Source: Achromobacter pestifer (GTDB lineage: Bacteria; Pseudomonadota; Gammaproteobacteria; Burkholderiales; Burkholderiaceae_B). Taken from it: a stretch of 64,000 nucleotides of DNA. The notes beneath the pieces were generated by a model that was not told the DNA's origin, searched no databases, and saw only the letters and a list, made by a program, of their open reading frames with translations. Positions 1-7,994 of this stretch are shown piece after piece. The position numbers were made by a program, and so were the translations under genes. The stretch is from assembly GCF_013267355.1 (NCBI RefSeq), contig NZ_CP053985.1, positions 1,860,001 through 1,924,000 on the forward strand. The letters run 5' to 3'. Each line of letters begins with the position of its first letter. Positions within the stretch are counted from its first letter, which is position 1.

Positions 1-1
1 C

Positions 2-613
2 CTAGCAGAGAACATCGCTCGCCGAAAATATCATCCGCTAGAGCTGTTGAAGGGGATAGAACGCCTTCACGACCAGGGCTACGATAAGCGCGCGATTGCA
101 CAGAAAACCGGACTTGGTGCCGACTACATTCAGGGGATTCTCTACCTCTTAAAAAACGGTGAAGAGCGGCTCCTTGCCGCCGTCGAAACCGGACGAATAC
201 CCCTCAATGCAGCTATTGCTATAGCGGGCGCCGGCAATGACGACAAAGCGATTCAAGCAGCGCTTCAAGATGCATACGAATCAGGGCATCTTCGCGGCAA
301 TCAGTTGATACAAGCAAGACGGATAATTGATCGGCGTCGCACCTTCGGCCGCACGGTTTCTCATGGACGTTCACAATCGAAAACCACCGTCACGTCCTCA
401 AGTCTAGTCCGCAACTATCAGCGCGAAGTCGAGCGTCAAAAGCTGATGATAAGAAAGGCAGAATTCTCTCAACAACGGCTGCTCTTCATAGTCGAAGCTC
501 TCCGCGAGCTTCTGAACGATGAGCACTTCACAACCCTACTACGGGCAGAGAATCTGGATACGCTTCCCAAGTACCTTGCGGATCGTGTTTGGCCCGGAGG
601 ACATGTGACATGA
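2..613 (+). CDS. ParB/RepB-like partition-type DNA-binding protein, 5' end cut by window edge
   Basis: The reading frame is open from base 2, so the gene starts before the window; a TTG at 47 is only an internal candidate. The visible 203 codons resemble the central part of ParB/RepB-like proteins: a basic start (ENIARRKYHPLELL), a helix-turn-helix-like stretch (GYDKRAIAQKTGLGADYI), and the block LLKNGEERLLAAVETGRIPL typical of plasmid partition proteins. The C-terminal third is basic and probably helical. The stop overlaps the next start (ATGA at 610-613), so the two are translationally coupled. No ParA ATPase is visible in the window. In islands such pairs may act in stabilisation, regulation or recombination; the exact role is inferred and unproven. 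Confidence 0.72.
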   Translation, partial: LAENIARRKYHPLELLKGIERLHDQGYDKRAIAQKTGLGADYIQGILYLLKNGEERLLAAVETGRIPLNAAIAIAGAGNDDKAIQAALQDAYESGHLRGNQLIQARRIIDRRRTFGRTVSHGRSQSKTTVTSSSLVRNYQREVERQKLMIRKAEFSQQRLLFIVEALRELLNDEHFTTLLRAENLDTLPKYLADRVWPGGHVT

Positions 614-1491
614 ATCTACCTATGCTTGGCTTCATCCCTGAACCCATAACCCTGCCTCTAGAAAGGATCCTGCCATCGCATAAGGTCCAGGACGGAATGC
701 TCGAAACACGCAAGTTCAAACAAATTCTCTCCTCAATTGAAGAAATCGGATTGATCGAACCTCTAACGGTTGGCAAGGCCGTACCCCCTGGTGATATGCA
801 CGTCCTTTTGGATGGCCATATCCGGATGCTCGCCCTCCAACGGCTCTGCGTCAACGTCGCCCCATGCCTTGTTGCGATAGACGATGAAAACTACACATAC
901 AACAATCGCCTAAATCGACTGTCGTCTATCCAGGAACATCTCATGATCCGAAGGGCAGTCGATCGCGGCGTGCCCAAGGAGCGCCTTGCAAAGGCACTTA
1001 ATGTTGATATCACGTCGATCGTGAAGAAAATGAACTTGCTAGATGGTGTCTGCAAAGAGGCCGCAGAACTCCTTAAGGAGCAACACTTCTCCGCGAATCT
1101 CGGGGCCGTTCTGCGCAAGATGAGACCCACCCGACAGATCGAATGTGTCGAGCTGATGGTAGCCGCGAACAACATGACTGTTGCTTACGCTCAAGCGCTG
1201 ATCGCCGCGACTCCGAAAGAGATGCTCGTCGGCGAGACGAAACCGAAGAAACTGGCTGGCCTTACGCCCGAGCAAGCCGACAAAATGGAGCGAGAAATGA
1301 GCAATGTCTTCGGCCAGTTCAAGCTGTTTGAACAGTCATACGGACAAGACGTTCTGAATCTGGTACTTGCCAAAGGATTCCTTGCCAAGCTTCTGGGCAA
1401 CGAGACCATTCGGCGGTACTTGGGAAGACACCAACAGGGCATGCTAGCCGAGTTTGAACGCATTGTTCAGACCGTCTCGCTAGAAAAGTGA
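610..1491 (+). CDS. ParB-domain / RepB C-terminal-like protein
   Basis: Predicted DNA-binding protein of 293 residues from the ATG at 610, which overlaps the previous stop. Residues about 10-90 look like a ParB N-terminal domain: LPLERILPSHKV, an IEEIGLIEPLTV strand-helix unit, then LLDGHIRMLAL, which occupies the place of the ParB GxxRxxA nucleotide-binding box. Residues about 110-150 could form a helix-turn-helix (VPKERLAKALNVDITSIVKK). The C-terminal half (MRPTRQIECVELM to LLGNETIRRYLGRH) is like the RepB C-terminal domain of plasmid partition proteins. A GTG/ATG further upstream at 589 is open but lies deep inside the preceding gene. Being paired with a second ParB-like gene, and without parA, suggests an island maintenance or recombination-accessory unit; this is inference. 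Confidence 0.72.
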   Translation: MNLPMLGFIPEPITLPLERILPSHKVQDGMLETRKFKQILSSIEEIGLIEPLTVGKAVPPGDMHVLLDGHIRMLALQRLCVNVAPCLVAIDDENYTYNNRLNRLSSIQEHLMIRRAVDRGVPKERLAKALNVDITSIVKKMNLLDGVCKEAAELLKEQHFSANLGAVLRKMRPTRQIECVELMVAANNMTVAYAQALIAATPKEMLVGETKPKKLAGLTPEQADKMEREMSNVFGQFKLFEQSYGQDVLNLVLAKGFLAKLLGNETIRRYLGRHQQGMLAEFERIVQTVSLEK

Positions 1492-1898
1492 CCCGCGAAT
1501 GGCCAACCTTTCTAGGCCTTGCGGCTCGTTATCTTCAATGTTTACAAGGCCTTTTTCAGCGATTTAGCACAGTTACGGCTCCTAGCGCCCTGAGTGGAGA
1601 GCCTTAGGCGGAGGGCCGCTCGACTCCAGAGCCAAGGTAGATTGGCGACGTACAGCTTGCGCTGAGCGATCTCTTGATCCGCTTCCGGCCAGCACACATA
1701 TCAGGTGCTTACCATGGATGCTCTCCCCTGCCATGCGGCCCCTCACACGACTAGTATTGGCGGCTTTCCTCTTTCCGGCAACTGGCGAGCGGAGTAGTCC
1801 TCACGCATCGCCTAGGGCTATTCAGCGTGGGAACCTGTTGCCTGGTTCCTACTCGGCCCGTAGCCAGCGGAGTCAAGAAAGTGCTGGATTCGATCGAT
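1492..1898. other. non-coding or decayed stretch after the ParB-like pair
   Basis: About 400 bases with no convincing gene. Open frames here, for example on the plus strand around 1718-1966, give Ser/Arg/Pro-rich products without any recognisable pattern. I saw no clear terminator and no transposon end. Confidence 0.4.
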
Positions 1899-2174
1899 CT
1901 ATCCTGAGTTCTGCTCCTTATGAACTACCACCCATTGGAACGCATTTAGAGCGGCACGCTGCTTGAGCGGATCCCACAAGGACACGATGCGCAGCAGATC
2001 AACCCTCGAAAAAGCGCGCAGTCCGCGCATCTCGATCTCGTCCCCGAGCGCTCCCGGGAAATCCTCAGCCACTACCAAGCCCAGCGCGCCCCGCTCTACA
2101 ACGTTGGCCGCAAAGTGGGTAAAGTCACTCACACCATTAGCTGCAACGACGAAATGCTTCACCTCCGCAGACAT
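1899..2174 (-). CDS. small hypothetical protein
   Basis: A 91-residue soluble protein of unknown family. It reads like a real gene: balanced composition, no low-complexity runs, hydrophobic/charged periodicity (VKHFVVAANGVSDFTHF, GALGLVVAEDFPGALGDEIE). A GGGAG lies about 11 bases before the ATG at 2174. It has neither signal peptide nor membrane segment. It stands alone, opposite to its neighbours, between the ParB-like pair and the restriction-modification genes. I do not recognise a function. Confidence 0.45.
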   Translation of the reverse strand: MSAEVKHFVVAANGVSDFTHFAANVVERGALGLVVAEDFPGALGDEIEMRGLRAFSRVDLLRIVSLWDPLKQRAALNAFQWVVVHKEQNSG

Positions 2175-2678
2175 AACTAAGCGATCTCCCTTCCTGCGCC
2201 CAGTTGTCCATTCGCGCCGACCGCCCTACGATGGCGACAAAGCTGCGCACCGCCCTCCCCGTAGCGCGTGTGCTTGATAATCAATTGTGACATCTGCATC
2301 CATGCGCAAACAAGTACGCTATGTGGACGATGATCCATCCATATTCTTATAAAAATCAATGATTTAACTGACTTTTGGATGAGCCATAGCCCATGCTCCA
2401 TTGTCAAATTTCTTACAAATGGACGGCCGTGGCTTCGTGCCCATGGTCGAAGTGACGTCTGCTCCGCTTTTGATACAGAGGAGCGAATGCCGGGATCACC
2501 GGTGGCGTCTGCGCCGGCTGGTCGTGTTCTTCAAGGGGGACAGCGATGGCATTGACGAGGCCCTCGTACGAAAGCTCTCTGTGCACACCTTGCTGGTGGT
2601 AGACTTGAAAGCTTTTTCCAAAGAATTCTCCACTTCCTAAGAAGTGTGCGAAGGTTAGCTTTTTTGAAGGCGTTGAAC
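2175..2678. other. AT-richer leader region of the restriction-modification genes
   Basis: About 500 bases. The part 2280-2420 is clearly AT-rich (TTGATAATCAATTGTGACAT and TTATAAAAATCAATGATTTA) and is the likely promoter region of the methyltransferase gene. A 73-codon frame starting at the ATG at 2419 and ending at 2640 might be a small protein or a remnant, but it has no recognisable motif and I do not call it. Confidence 0.4.
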
Positions 2679-4649
2679 ATGGCAGATACGTTAGCTGTCT
2701 CGCTCCTAAAGCCTGTTGCGGTGATCGTCCAGCAGGGCAAAGTACTGGACTTTATCGACGGGCATACGCAGCGAGATGAGACGCCCGAGGAATACGTGCG
2801 GCAGGAGATCGCAAAGTCTCTCGTTCGTGAATACGGATATCCCAAGAAAGATATCGCCGTCGAATACACCCTGCGCCTCGGTTCTCGGAAGCCCCGAGCG
2901 GATTTGATAGTGTTTGGCGCGGACGAGAATCACGACCAAGCCAATGCGTACATCGTCATCGAATGCAAAGAGCAACGGGTGAAGTCAAACGACCGGAAAG
3001 AAGGGGTCGGGCAGCTTCATAGTTACATGTCGGCATGTCCCAACGTGATCTACGGAATGTGGACCAATGGGATTGAGCGCTTTTGCTATCGCAGGATCGA
3101 CAATAAAGGCAAGGTCGGTTTTGAAGAGCTTCCGGACCTGCCAAGCTATGGCCAGCTAGCTGATGAGGCAGAGCGTCCGGAGTTTGATCAGCTTAAACCC
3201 GCCTCTTCGGACGCGCTGCTTTTCGCTTTCCGTCGCTGCCACAACTACATTGCGGGCAATCAAGGTTTGCAAAAGCCACAGGCTTTTTGGGAACTCCTCA
3301 AGCTCATATTCTGCAAGATTCATGATGAGCGAAATAGCAAAGCTGTAGAGTTTTATGCTGCGGGCAATGAGCGTGCGGGCATTAACGGCCCACTGAAGGT
3401 AAAGAAGCGTCTTGATGCCCTTTTTGAAGAAGTGAAAGGCGATTTTCCGGCTATCTTTACACCTAAGGATGCCATTGAGCTGAAACCTTCAGTGTTGGCC
3501 TATCTGGTTAGCCAGCTTCAGATGTATTCGCTTCTTGAGAGCGATGTGGATGTGAAGGGTCATGCTTATGAAGAGATTGTAGGCTCTAACCTACGGGGTG
3601 ATAGAGGGGAATTTTTCACCCCCCGGAACGTCTGCAATATGGCGGTGGCTATGCTTGATCCGTCAGAGGGGCAGTTGATGTTAGACCCCGCCTGCGGTAC
3701 GGGAGGATTCCTGATTGCTGCGATGAATCACGTAGTTGAGAAGATTCGCATTGCGGAAACGGAGAAGTGGAAGGGCGACCTTAAGCGAGCGGAGCTAAAG
3801 GTCGTGAATCGGATCGCTAAGTTCGCTGGTTCATGCATTGTGGGACTTGACTTTAACCCTGAACTTGTCAAAGCCACCAAAATGAACATGGTGATGAACA
3901 ATGATGGGGCTGGAGGTTTATACCAAGCAAATTCATTGGCCAGCCCGGCCACGTGGGAGGACGATCTGCGTGATCGTCCTCTCATGGGCAAAGTCGATCT
4001 GATCTTTACCAATCCGCCTTTCGGCTCCAAGATCCCTGTCGATGATCCCGCTATTCTCGAGAAATATGACCTCGGCCATTCGTGGACCTATAACGAGGAT
4101 TCTGATATCTGGGTGATGAATAGCGGAATCCAAAAGTCTCAGCCGCCTGAGATTCTCTTCATCGAGCGTTGCGTTAGATTTCTCAAGCCGGGCGTGGGGC
4201 GCGTGGCCATGGTGCTGCCTGACGGAATTCTGGGTTCGCCCGGCTTGGGCTACGTTCGTCAGTGGATTCTCAAACATACCCGCGTATTGGCTTCGATCGA
4301 CTTGCATCCTGATACTTTCCAACCGAATGTCAGTATTCAGACTAGCGTGCTAATACTTCAGCGCAAGACTGATGAACTAGTTGCCCTGGAGGAAGCTGCG
4401 GGTCGAATGAATGATTATCATGTCTTTATGGCTGTCGCCAACCACGTCGGTCACGACAAACGTGGTAATACAACATATGTCCGGGATCGGAAAGGCAATG
4501 AAGTTGTAGAGGAAATTGAGCAAAGCTTCAAGGAATATGAAAGCGGCCAAATTGTCTACAAGAGGCAGAAAACTCAACGAAAAGTGGTTGACGACAATAC
4601 CTTGCAAATCGCTCAGGAGTTTCGCAAATGGCTCTCAGAGCAAGACTAA
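2679..4649 (+). CDS. restriction nuclease-adenine methyltransferase fusion (HsdM-like with HsdR_N-type nuclease domain)
   Basis: This 656-residue protein should both modify and cut DNA together with the specificity subunit encoded next. Residues about 30-130 carry a PD-(D/E)xK nuclease fold of the HsdR N-terminal type: E37 (TPEEYVRQ), D75 (RADLIVF), E95-x-K97 (VIECKE) and the Q112xxxY116 helix. Residues about 190-630 are a gamma-type N6-adenine methyltransferase: SAM motif DPACGTGG at 336-343 and catalytic NPPF at 445-448, with the typical HsdM tail after VAMVLPDGILGSPG. The start at 2679 is preferred to an ATG at 2646 because GAAGG lies eight bases upstream and homology begins there. No helicase/translocase (HsdR) gene is present, so this is closer to BcgI-like type IIB/IIG logic than to classical type I. 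Codon use is of lower GC than the core genes. Confidence 0.88.
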   Translation: MADTLAVSLLKPVAVIVQQGKVLDFIDGHTQRDETPEEYVRQEIAKSLVREYGYPKKDIAVEYTLRLGSRKPRADLIVFGADENHDQANAYIVIECKEQRVKSNDRKEGVGQLHSYMSACPNVIYGMWTNGIERFCYRRIDNKGKVGFEELPDLPSYGQLADEAERPEFDQLKPASSDALLFAFRRCHNYIAGNQGLQKPQAFWELLKLIFCKIHDERNSKAVEFYAAGNERAGINGPLKVKKRLDALFEEVKGDFPAIFTPKDAIELKPSVLAYLVSQLQMYSLLESDVDVKGHAYEEIVGSNLRGDRGEFFTPRNVCNMAVAMLDPSEGQLMLDPACGTGGFLIAAMNHVVEKIRIAETEKWKGDLKRAELKVVNRIAKFAGSCIVGLDFNPELVKATKMNMVMNNDGAGGLYQANSLASPATWEDDLRDRPLMGKVDLIFTNPPFGSKIPVDDPAILEKYDLGHSWTYNEDSDIWVMNSGIQKSQPPEILFIERCVRFLKPGVGRVAMVLPDGILGSPGLGYVRQWILKHTRVLASIDLHPDTFQPNVSIQTSVLILQRKTDELVALEEAAGRMNDYHVFMAVANHVGHDKRGNTTYVRDRKGNEVVEEIEQSFKEYESGQIVYKRQKTQRKVVDDNTLQIAQEFRKWLSEQD

Positions 4650-6079
4650 GCGCGCCGCGTGAAGAGCAAGAGCAATGGCCTTGGCACAAGGCCAAGAGCC
4701 TCGCTTTGCCTGTCTCCGCAATCTGGGGCAAAGAGCGCCGTATGGAGGCCGAGAACTACCTCTCAGGTGGTTATGGGTTCCGACTTGCACTTCTCGCAGC
4801 GCTTGCGCCTGAAGAGAGGCTTGGATCGTTCGCTCGTGTTTGGCAGCCATCACGCCTGAAGGGCATTACTGTTAGCGAGGATTTCGGCACGCCATTCTTG
4901 GCAGCAACTCAGGTCTTTGACCAGCGCCCGGTCTCACGAAAATTCTTGTCGCTGGATCGTACTGATAGTTCCAAGCATCGCTTTATCGAATCGGGAACCA
5001 TAGTGCTCACATGTTCCGGTTCGGTGGGAAGGGCTACGCTTGCCACTTGCGCGGTTAAGGGGGTGCTGATTTCTCATGATTTGCTAAGGATTGAGGTTGC
5101 CAATCCTGAGCATCGTGGTTGGGTCTACGCGTTCCTACGGTCCCCCATGGCTCGAGCAATGATGACATCTGCGCAATATGGCCACATCATCAAGCACCTG
5201 GAGCCAGCGCATCTAAATGCTTTGCCCATTCCCAAGCCGAATAAGAAATTAGCGGAAAAGTTCGGCGAGACTACTGATCGAATCGTGGATGAGCGTAACC
5301 AAGCTTATAAGCGGTTTCTCGAGGCGGAGGCGCTTTTCGAAAGGTATGTTGGTATTCCTCCTTCTCCGGGATTTTCAAGCCAAACGGGTTTCAGTGTACC
5401 GTCGTCGTCGTTGATGTCGGGACGACGACGTTTTGAAGGAGTCTTTCACAACCCTGTTGTCCGTTCACTTTATGATCACTTTACAAAGAGTGGGCTCAAG
5501 ACCGAAAAGATTAGCGATATTGGGTTGGATTGTTGGTTGCCCGGGCGCTTTCAGCGTATTCCTGCAGAAGAAGGTATAGAGCTTGTGGGCAGTGCTGACC
5601 TCTTTGAGGTTAATCCCGATTTGCCCAAACGAATTGCTGACATTGACTTTGGGGATGTGGCGCAAGGGCGCGTTAAAGAAGGCTGGCTTCTGCTTGCGCG
5701 TTCGGGGCAGACCTATGGTCTGAACGGGACTCTGGCCATTGCCAATCAATTTCTCGAAGAGAAGATCATTTCCGATCACGTGATTCGGATGAGGCCTCAG
5801 AGTGGCTTCAATAGTCGGGTTGGGTATATCTACACCGCGCTTTCGCATCCTACGCTCGGACGCCCACTCGTGAAAGCGTTGGCTTACGGTTCTAGTATTC
5901 CGGAAATCGAGGTGGAGGATGTTAATAGTCTGCAAGTTGTAAGGCTGGCAAAGGGCCAAGAAGACCAGATTGCGGATCTTGCCGAAAGCGCTGCACGGTT
6001 ATACGCAGATGCAGACATCTTGGAAAATGAGATGACCCAACTCATGGAAGAGCATCTGCAAGCGCTATTTAGGAAGTAG
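4628..6079 (+). CDS. restriction-modification specificity subunit (HsdS-like)
   Basis: DNA target-recognition subunit of 483 residues, partner of the nuclease-methyltransferase before it; the genes overlap by 22 bases, which implies coupled translation. There are two half-repeats, each a target-recognition domain followed by a helical spacer. TRD1 spans about 60-205 (GSVGRATL at 131-138, HDLLRI at 150-155, ending in LNALPIPKP) with helix 207-240. TRD2 spans about 285-440 (LARSGQTYGLNGTLAIA near 357-373, ISDHVIRMRP at 381-390) with C-terminal helix 445-480. Two different TRDs predict an asymmetric bipartite target, as in type I and BcgI-type enzymes. Length is normal for a full two-TRD subunit. 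Confidence 0.88.
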   Translation: MALRARLSAPREEQEQWPWHKAKSLALPVSAIWGKERRMEAENYLSGGYGFRLALLAALAPEERLGSFARVWQPSRLKGITVSEDFGTPFLAATQVFDQRPVSRKFLSLDRTDSSKHRFIESGTIVLTCSGSVGRATLATCAVKGVLISHDLLRIEVANPEHRGWVYAFLRSPMARAMMTSAQYGHIIKHLEPAHLNALPIPKPNKKLAEKFGETTDRIVDERNQAYKRFLEAEALFERYVGIPPSPGFSSQTGFSVPSSSLMSGRRRFEGVFHNPVVRSLYDHFTKSGLKTEKISDIGLDCWLPGRFQRIPAEEGIELVGSADLFEVNPDLPKRIADIDFGDVAQGRVKEGWLLLARSGQTYGLNGTLAIANQFLEEKIISDHVIRMRPQSGFNSRVGYIYTALSHPTLGRPLVKALAYGSSIPEIEVEDVNSLQVVRLAKGQEDQIADLAESAARLYADADILENEMTQLMEEHLQALFRK

Positions 6080-6135
6080 CGGTCGCAGCCTCAATACGCA
6101 TAGTAGGCACTGCTTGCTCGATCTGTTCATAAAAG

Positions 6136-6351
6136 TTACCCAACTTTTTCGCCAAGTGTTCTGCCCTTGGGCGACAGGTAGTACCGCTTGAGCATGCTTA
6201 TGTCGCGATGCCATGTGACAGCCGATAGTTCGAGCACATTAGTCGGCTTGTCGGCCAGTCGCGATGCTGCTTCATGACGCAGATCGTGAAAACGAAGGTC
6301 ACGTAGAAAGTTTGGTACTAGCCGTTCTTTCGCTCTTTGACAGTCGGCAGC
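6136..6351 (-). pseudogene. tyrosine recombinase (integrase) C-terminal remnant
   Basis: Too decayed to have a start, but read on the minus strand from about 6351 to the TAA at 6136-6138 it gives an unmistakable integrase C-terminus: RDLRFHDLRHEAASRLADK (box II, HxxR), then VTWHRDISMLKRYYL with the second catalytic His and the nucleophilic Tyr, then a short tail. Going upstream the frame meets a stop (6352-6354) and then, at about 6373, the end of an IS3-type element. About 70 codons of a normally 300-400-residue protein remain. It is evidence that the surrounding DNA arrived as an integrative element. Confidence 0.75.
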
Positions 6352-6372
6352 CTATGCTGCTTGCGCGCGGTC

Positions 6373-6489
6373 TGTCCTGCTCCCCATGATTAGTACGAAA
6401 GCGATGTGGAGGCCGTTGAGGAACGGCAATGAAAAAAGCGATTCGCCGAAGAACAGATCATCGGAGCACTCCAGGAAGCCGCTCCACGC
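6373..6489 (+). mobile_element. IS3-family insertion sequence remnant (left end and orfA start)
   Basis: The bases from 6373 (TGTCCTGCTCCCCATGATTA) look like a terminal inverted repeat of the IS407-type group of IS3 elements. About 50 bases later an ATG (6429) leads, after a one-base frame slip in the A-run, into KRFAEEQIIGALQEA, the diagnostic N-terminus of IS3 OrfA (6436-6480). A stop follows at 6487-6489, and no further transposase is visible. It abuts the interrupted integrase remnant, so the IS probably broke that gene and then was itself deleted. Confidence 0.6.
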
Positions 6490-6540
6490 TAGCAAATACG
6501 ACCATCTATTCCGAGGAACGCTGGAGTCTGACTGCCATGT

Positions 6541-7446
6541 TCATTGCGCTCCCAAGAATCGAAGTAATTCAGCACGCCCACCTTTGCGATAACGAAAGCC
6601 CAGCGGCGGCGAGCCATTCTGAGGGATTACGTACCCAACACCAAGAGTCGCATCGTTCTTTTTGTCCCCAAAGCAGCCGTAGGGGAACCTGTACTCGTCT
6701 ACGTGTACCGTTCCCTCTGACGTCTGTAACGAAAAGCGCGGCGGTGACTCTACAGTGCATCCAGCCGATGCAGCGACCGGCAGCATAATCCCAGGATTGA
6801 AATCGGCATCCAATACAAAATCCTTGCCTCGTCCCGAACGTATGCTCCCCACAGGCGCAGCCCTGACCGGCAGGGCCTTTCTGCTTGGATCTTCTGCATT
6901 TTGGGTAGCATTTATCACATCTAGCCAACGGGCCATCTGATCGTCCGTATCAACAGCAAACGCGGGCGCGTCGGAATAGACAACATCTGAGAATATGCCC
7001 GACGTTGGCGCAACGCAAGAAAGATTCGCGAGTGTTCCATCCTGCTTAGATACCAGCACTCCGGCGCGCTGCCATCCCTTCCCCTCCCCTTCATAGACGG
7101 TATAGGCGTATTCACCGTTAGCTACCCGTATGTGTGTGTCTACCCACGCCGGCCCACGCATCACGCCTAGTCGGCTGAACGTCGTGGGGTGCTGTGGTTG
7201 AGCGGGGATCTTGAGCTCAATCTTCCCTAAAGCACCGAAGCGGTATTGGGCCGTCCCCGAGGCCGGGCCAAGGGCATCGCTCGCGCAGATCGATACAACC
7301 TTCTTGCCCACGCTACACGAGAAGATCACCTGCTCTGCCGGCAAACAGTGCGTCGAAGTTGTCGCCTCGGCTGCTGCCGGAATCATGCAGAGCAGTAGAG
7401 CAACCATGTTGAGCTTTCCTGCCCCTGCGTATCTGAACGACTTCAT
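6541..7446 (-). CDS. secreted protein of unknown function with six cysteines
   Basis: A 301-residue exported protein. It begins with a basic n-region, hydrophobic core (MVALLLCMIPAAAEA) and AEA cleavage-type site. After cleavage six cysteines remain (HCLP, FSCS, SICA, LSCV, AGCT, YGCF), suggesting up to three disulfides in the periplasm or outside. The rest is beta-rich with many Gly/Pro. Its ATG overlaps the stop of the small membrane protein upstream (ATGA at 7443-7446), so both are made from one transcript. No enzymatic motif was recognised. It lies in the island beside mobile-element scraps, so it is cargo of unknown role. Confidence 0.7.
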   Translation of the reverse strand: MKSFRYAGAGKLNMVALLLCMIPAAAEATTSTHCLPAEQVIFSCSVGKKVVSICASDALGPASGTAQYRFGALGKIELKIPAQPQHPTTFSRLGVMRGPAWVDTHIRVANGEYAYTVYEGEGKGWQRAGVLVSKQDGTLANLSCVAPTSGIFSDVVYSDAPAFAVDTDDQMARWLDVINATQNAEDPSRKALPVRAAPVGSIRSGRGKDFVLDADFNPGIMLPVAASAGCTVESPPRFSLQTSEGTVHVDEYRFPYGCFGDKKNDATLGVGYVIPQNGSPPLGFRYRKGGRAELLRFLGAQ

Positions 7447-7637
7447 TTCAACTCCTTTGGAATTTCCGTGAGTACCTTCTTGAGCGCTGCGGCCTTGTCG
7501 GCTTGATGGTCAAACAGGACGCACATAGCCTGACCATGAATCTCCGGGCAGCGGATTCGATCAAACCATTCGAGGGCTACGATCAGTCCAGCGAATACGA
7601 CGACGCCTTGGGCAATCAGGACATGGGATGCCTTCAT
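7443..7637 (-). CDS. small single-span membrane protein
   Basis: 64 residues from the ATG at 7637, which has GGAG six bases upstream; a longer frame to 7709 runs through the inverted-repeat region and is less likely. Residues 6-24 form one hydrophobic segment (VLIAQGVVVFAGLIVALEW), followed by a soluble tail with Cys30 and Cys39 and a Lys-rich end. It is translationally coupled to the secreted cysteine-containing protein and is transcribed away from an XRE regulator. A helper, anchor or immunity role for the secreted partner is speculation. Confidence 0.6.
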   Translation of the reverse strand: MKASHVLIAQGVVVFAGLIVALEWFDRIRCPEIHGQAMCVLFDHQADKAAALKKVLTEIPKELK

Positions 7638-7660
7638 AAAATCTCCAGTTGGTTGAATTA

Positions 7661-7715
7661 CACACTTTGAGTTTGGTTGAATGGCGAATTTACACCAAAC
7701 TAAACTCAAAGTGTG
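7661..7715. promoter_or_regulatory. large imperfect inverted repeat, probable operator
   Basis: The left arm CACACTTTGAGTTT (7661-7674) is matched by its exact reverse complement AAACTCAAAGTGTG (7702-7715). The inner flanks also mirror each other with an indel (TTTGGT against ACCAAA). The centre is near 7688, in the short gap between the divergent small membrane protein gene and the XRE regulator gene. Position and symmetry fit an operator bound by the adjacent regulator. The arms are not followed by a T-run, so a terminator is unlikely. Confidence 0.6.
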
Positions 7716-7750
7716 TGGAAATGGGGTGGCCAGTCGGAAACACTGCCGGC

Positions 7751-7993
7751 ATGGTCAACCCAACGTATAAGTGTGGGGCGCAACACCTGTTCGCCGCCAA
7801 CATGCGACGCATCCGCTTGCTGCAGAAGCTCACCCAGGAAAAGGTGGCTGAAGCGGCGGATTTACATGTGAACTACATCAGTTCGGTAGAACGCGGCGAA
7901 CGCAATATCTCCATCTGCAACATCGAGCGGATCGCCATTGCATTGAACGTCTCTATGGGTGAATTGCTTGCGCCGCTTGATAGCAGCAAGTGA
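7751..7993 (+). CDS. XRE/Cro-type helix-turn-helix regulator
   Basis: 80 residues from ATG 7751; starts at 7721 or 7649 are open but would run into the inverted repeat and lack a good ribosome site. Residues 17-72 form a classical HTH_3 domain: NMRRIRLLQKLTQEKVAEAA, then recognition helix HVNYISSVERGERN, then IERIAIALNVSMGELL. No sensor domain is present. It is transcribed away from the membrane/secreted pair and likely controls that pair and itself through the inverted repeat at 7661-7715. Such small XRE proteins are common controllers in integrative elements and restriction-modification islands. Confidence 0.85.
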   Translation: MVNPTYKCGAQHLFAANMRRIRLLQKLTQEKVAEAADLHVNYISSVERGERNISICNIERIAIALNVSMGELLAPLDSSK

Positions 7994-7994
7994 G

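Noticed and set aside
2419..2640. 73-codon plus-strand frame just before the RM genes
   Set aside because: No recognisable pattern, weak start and mixed composition; might be a remnant, but not enough to call.
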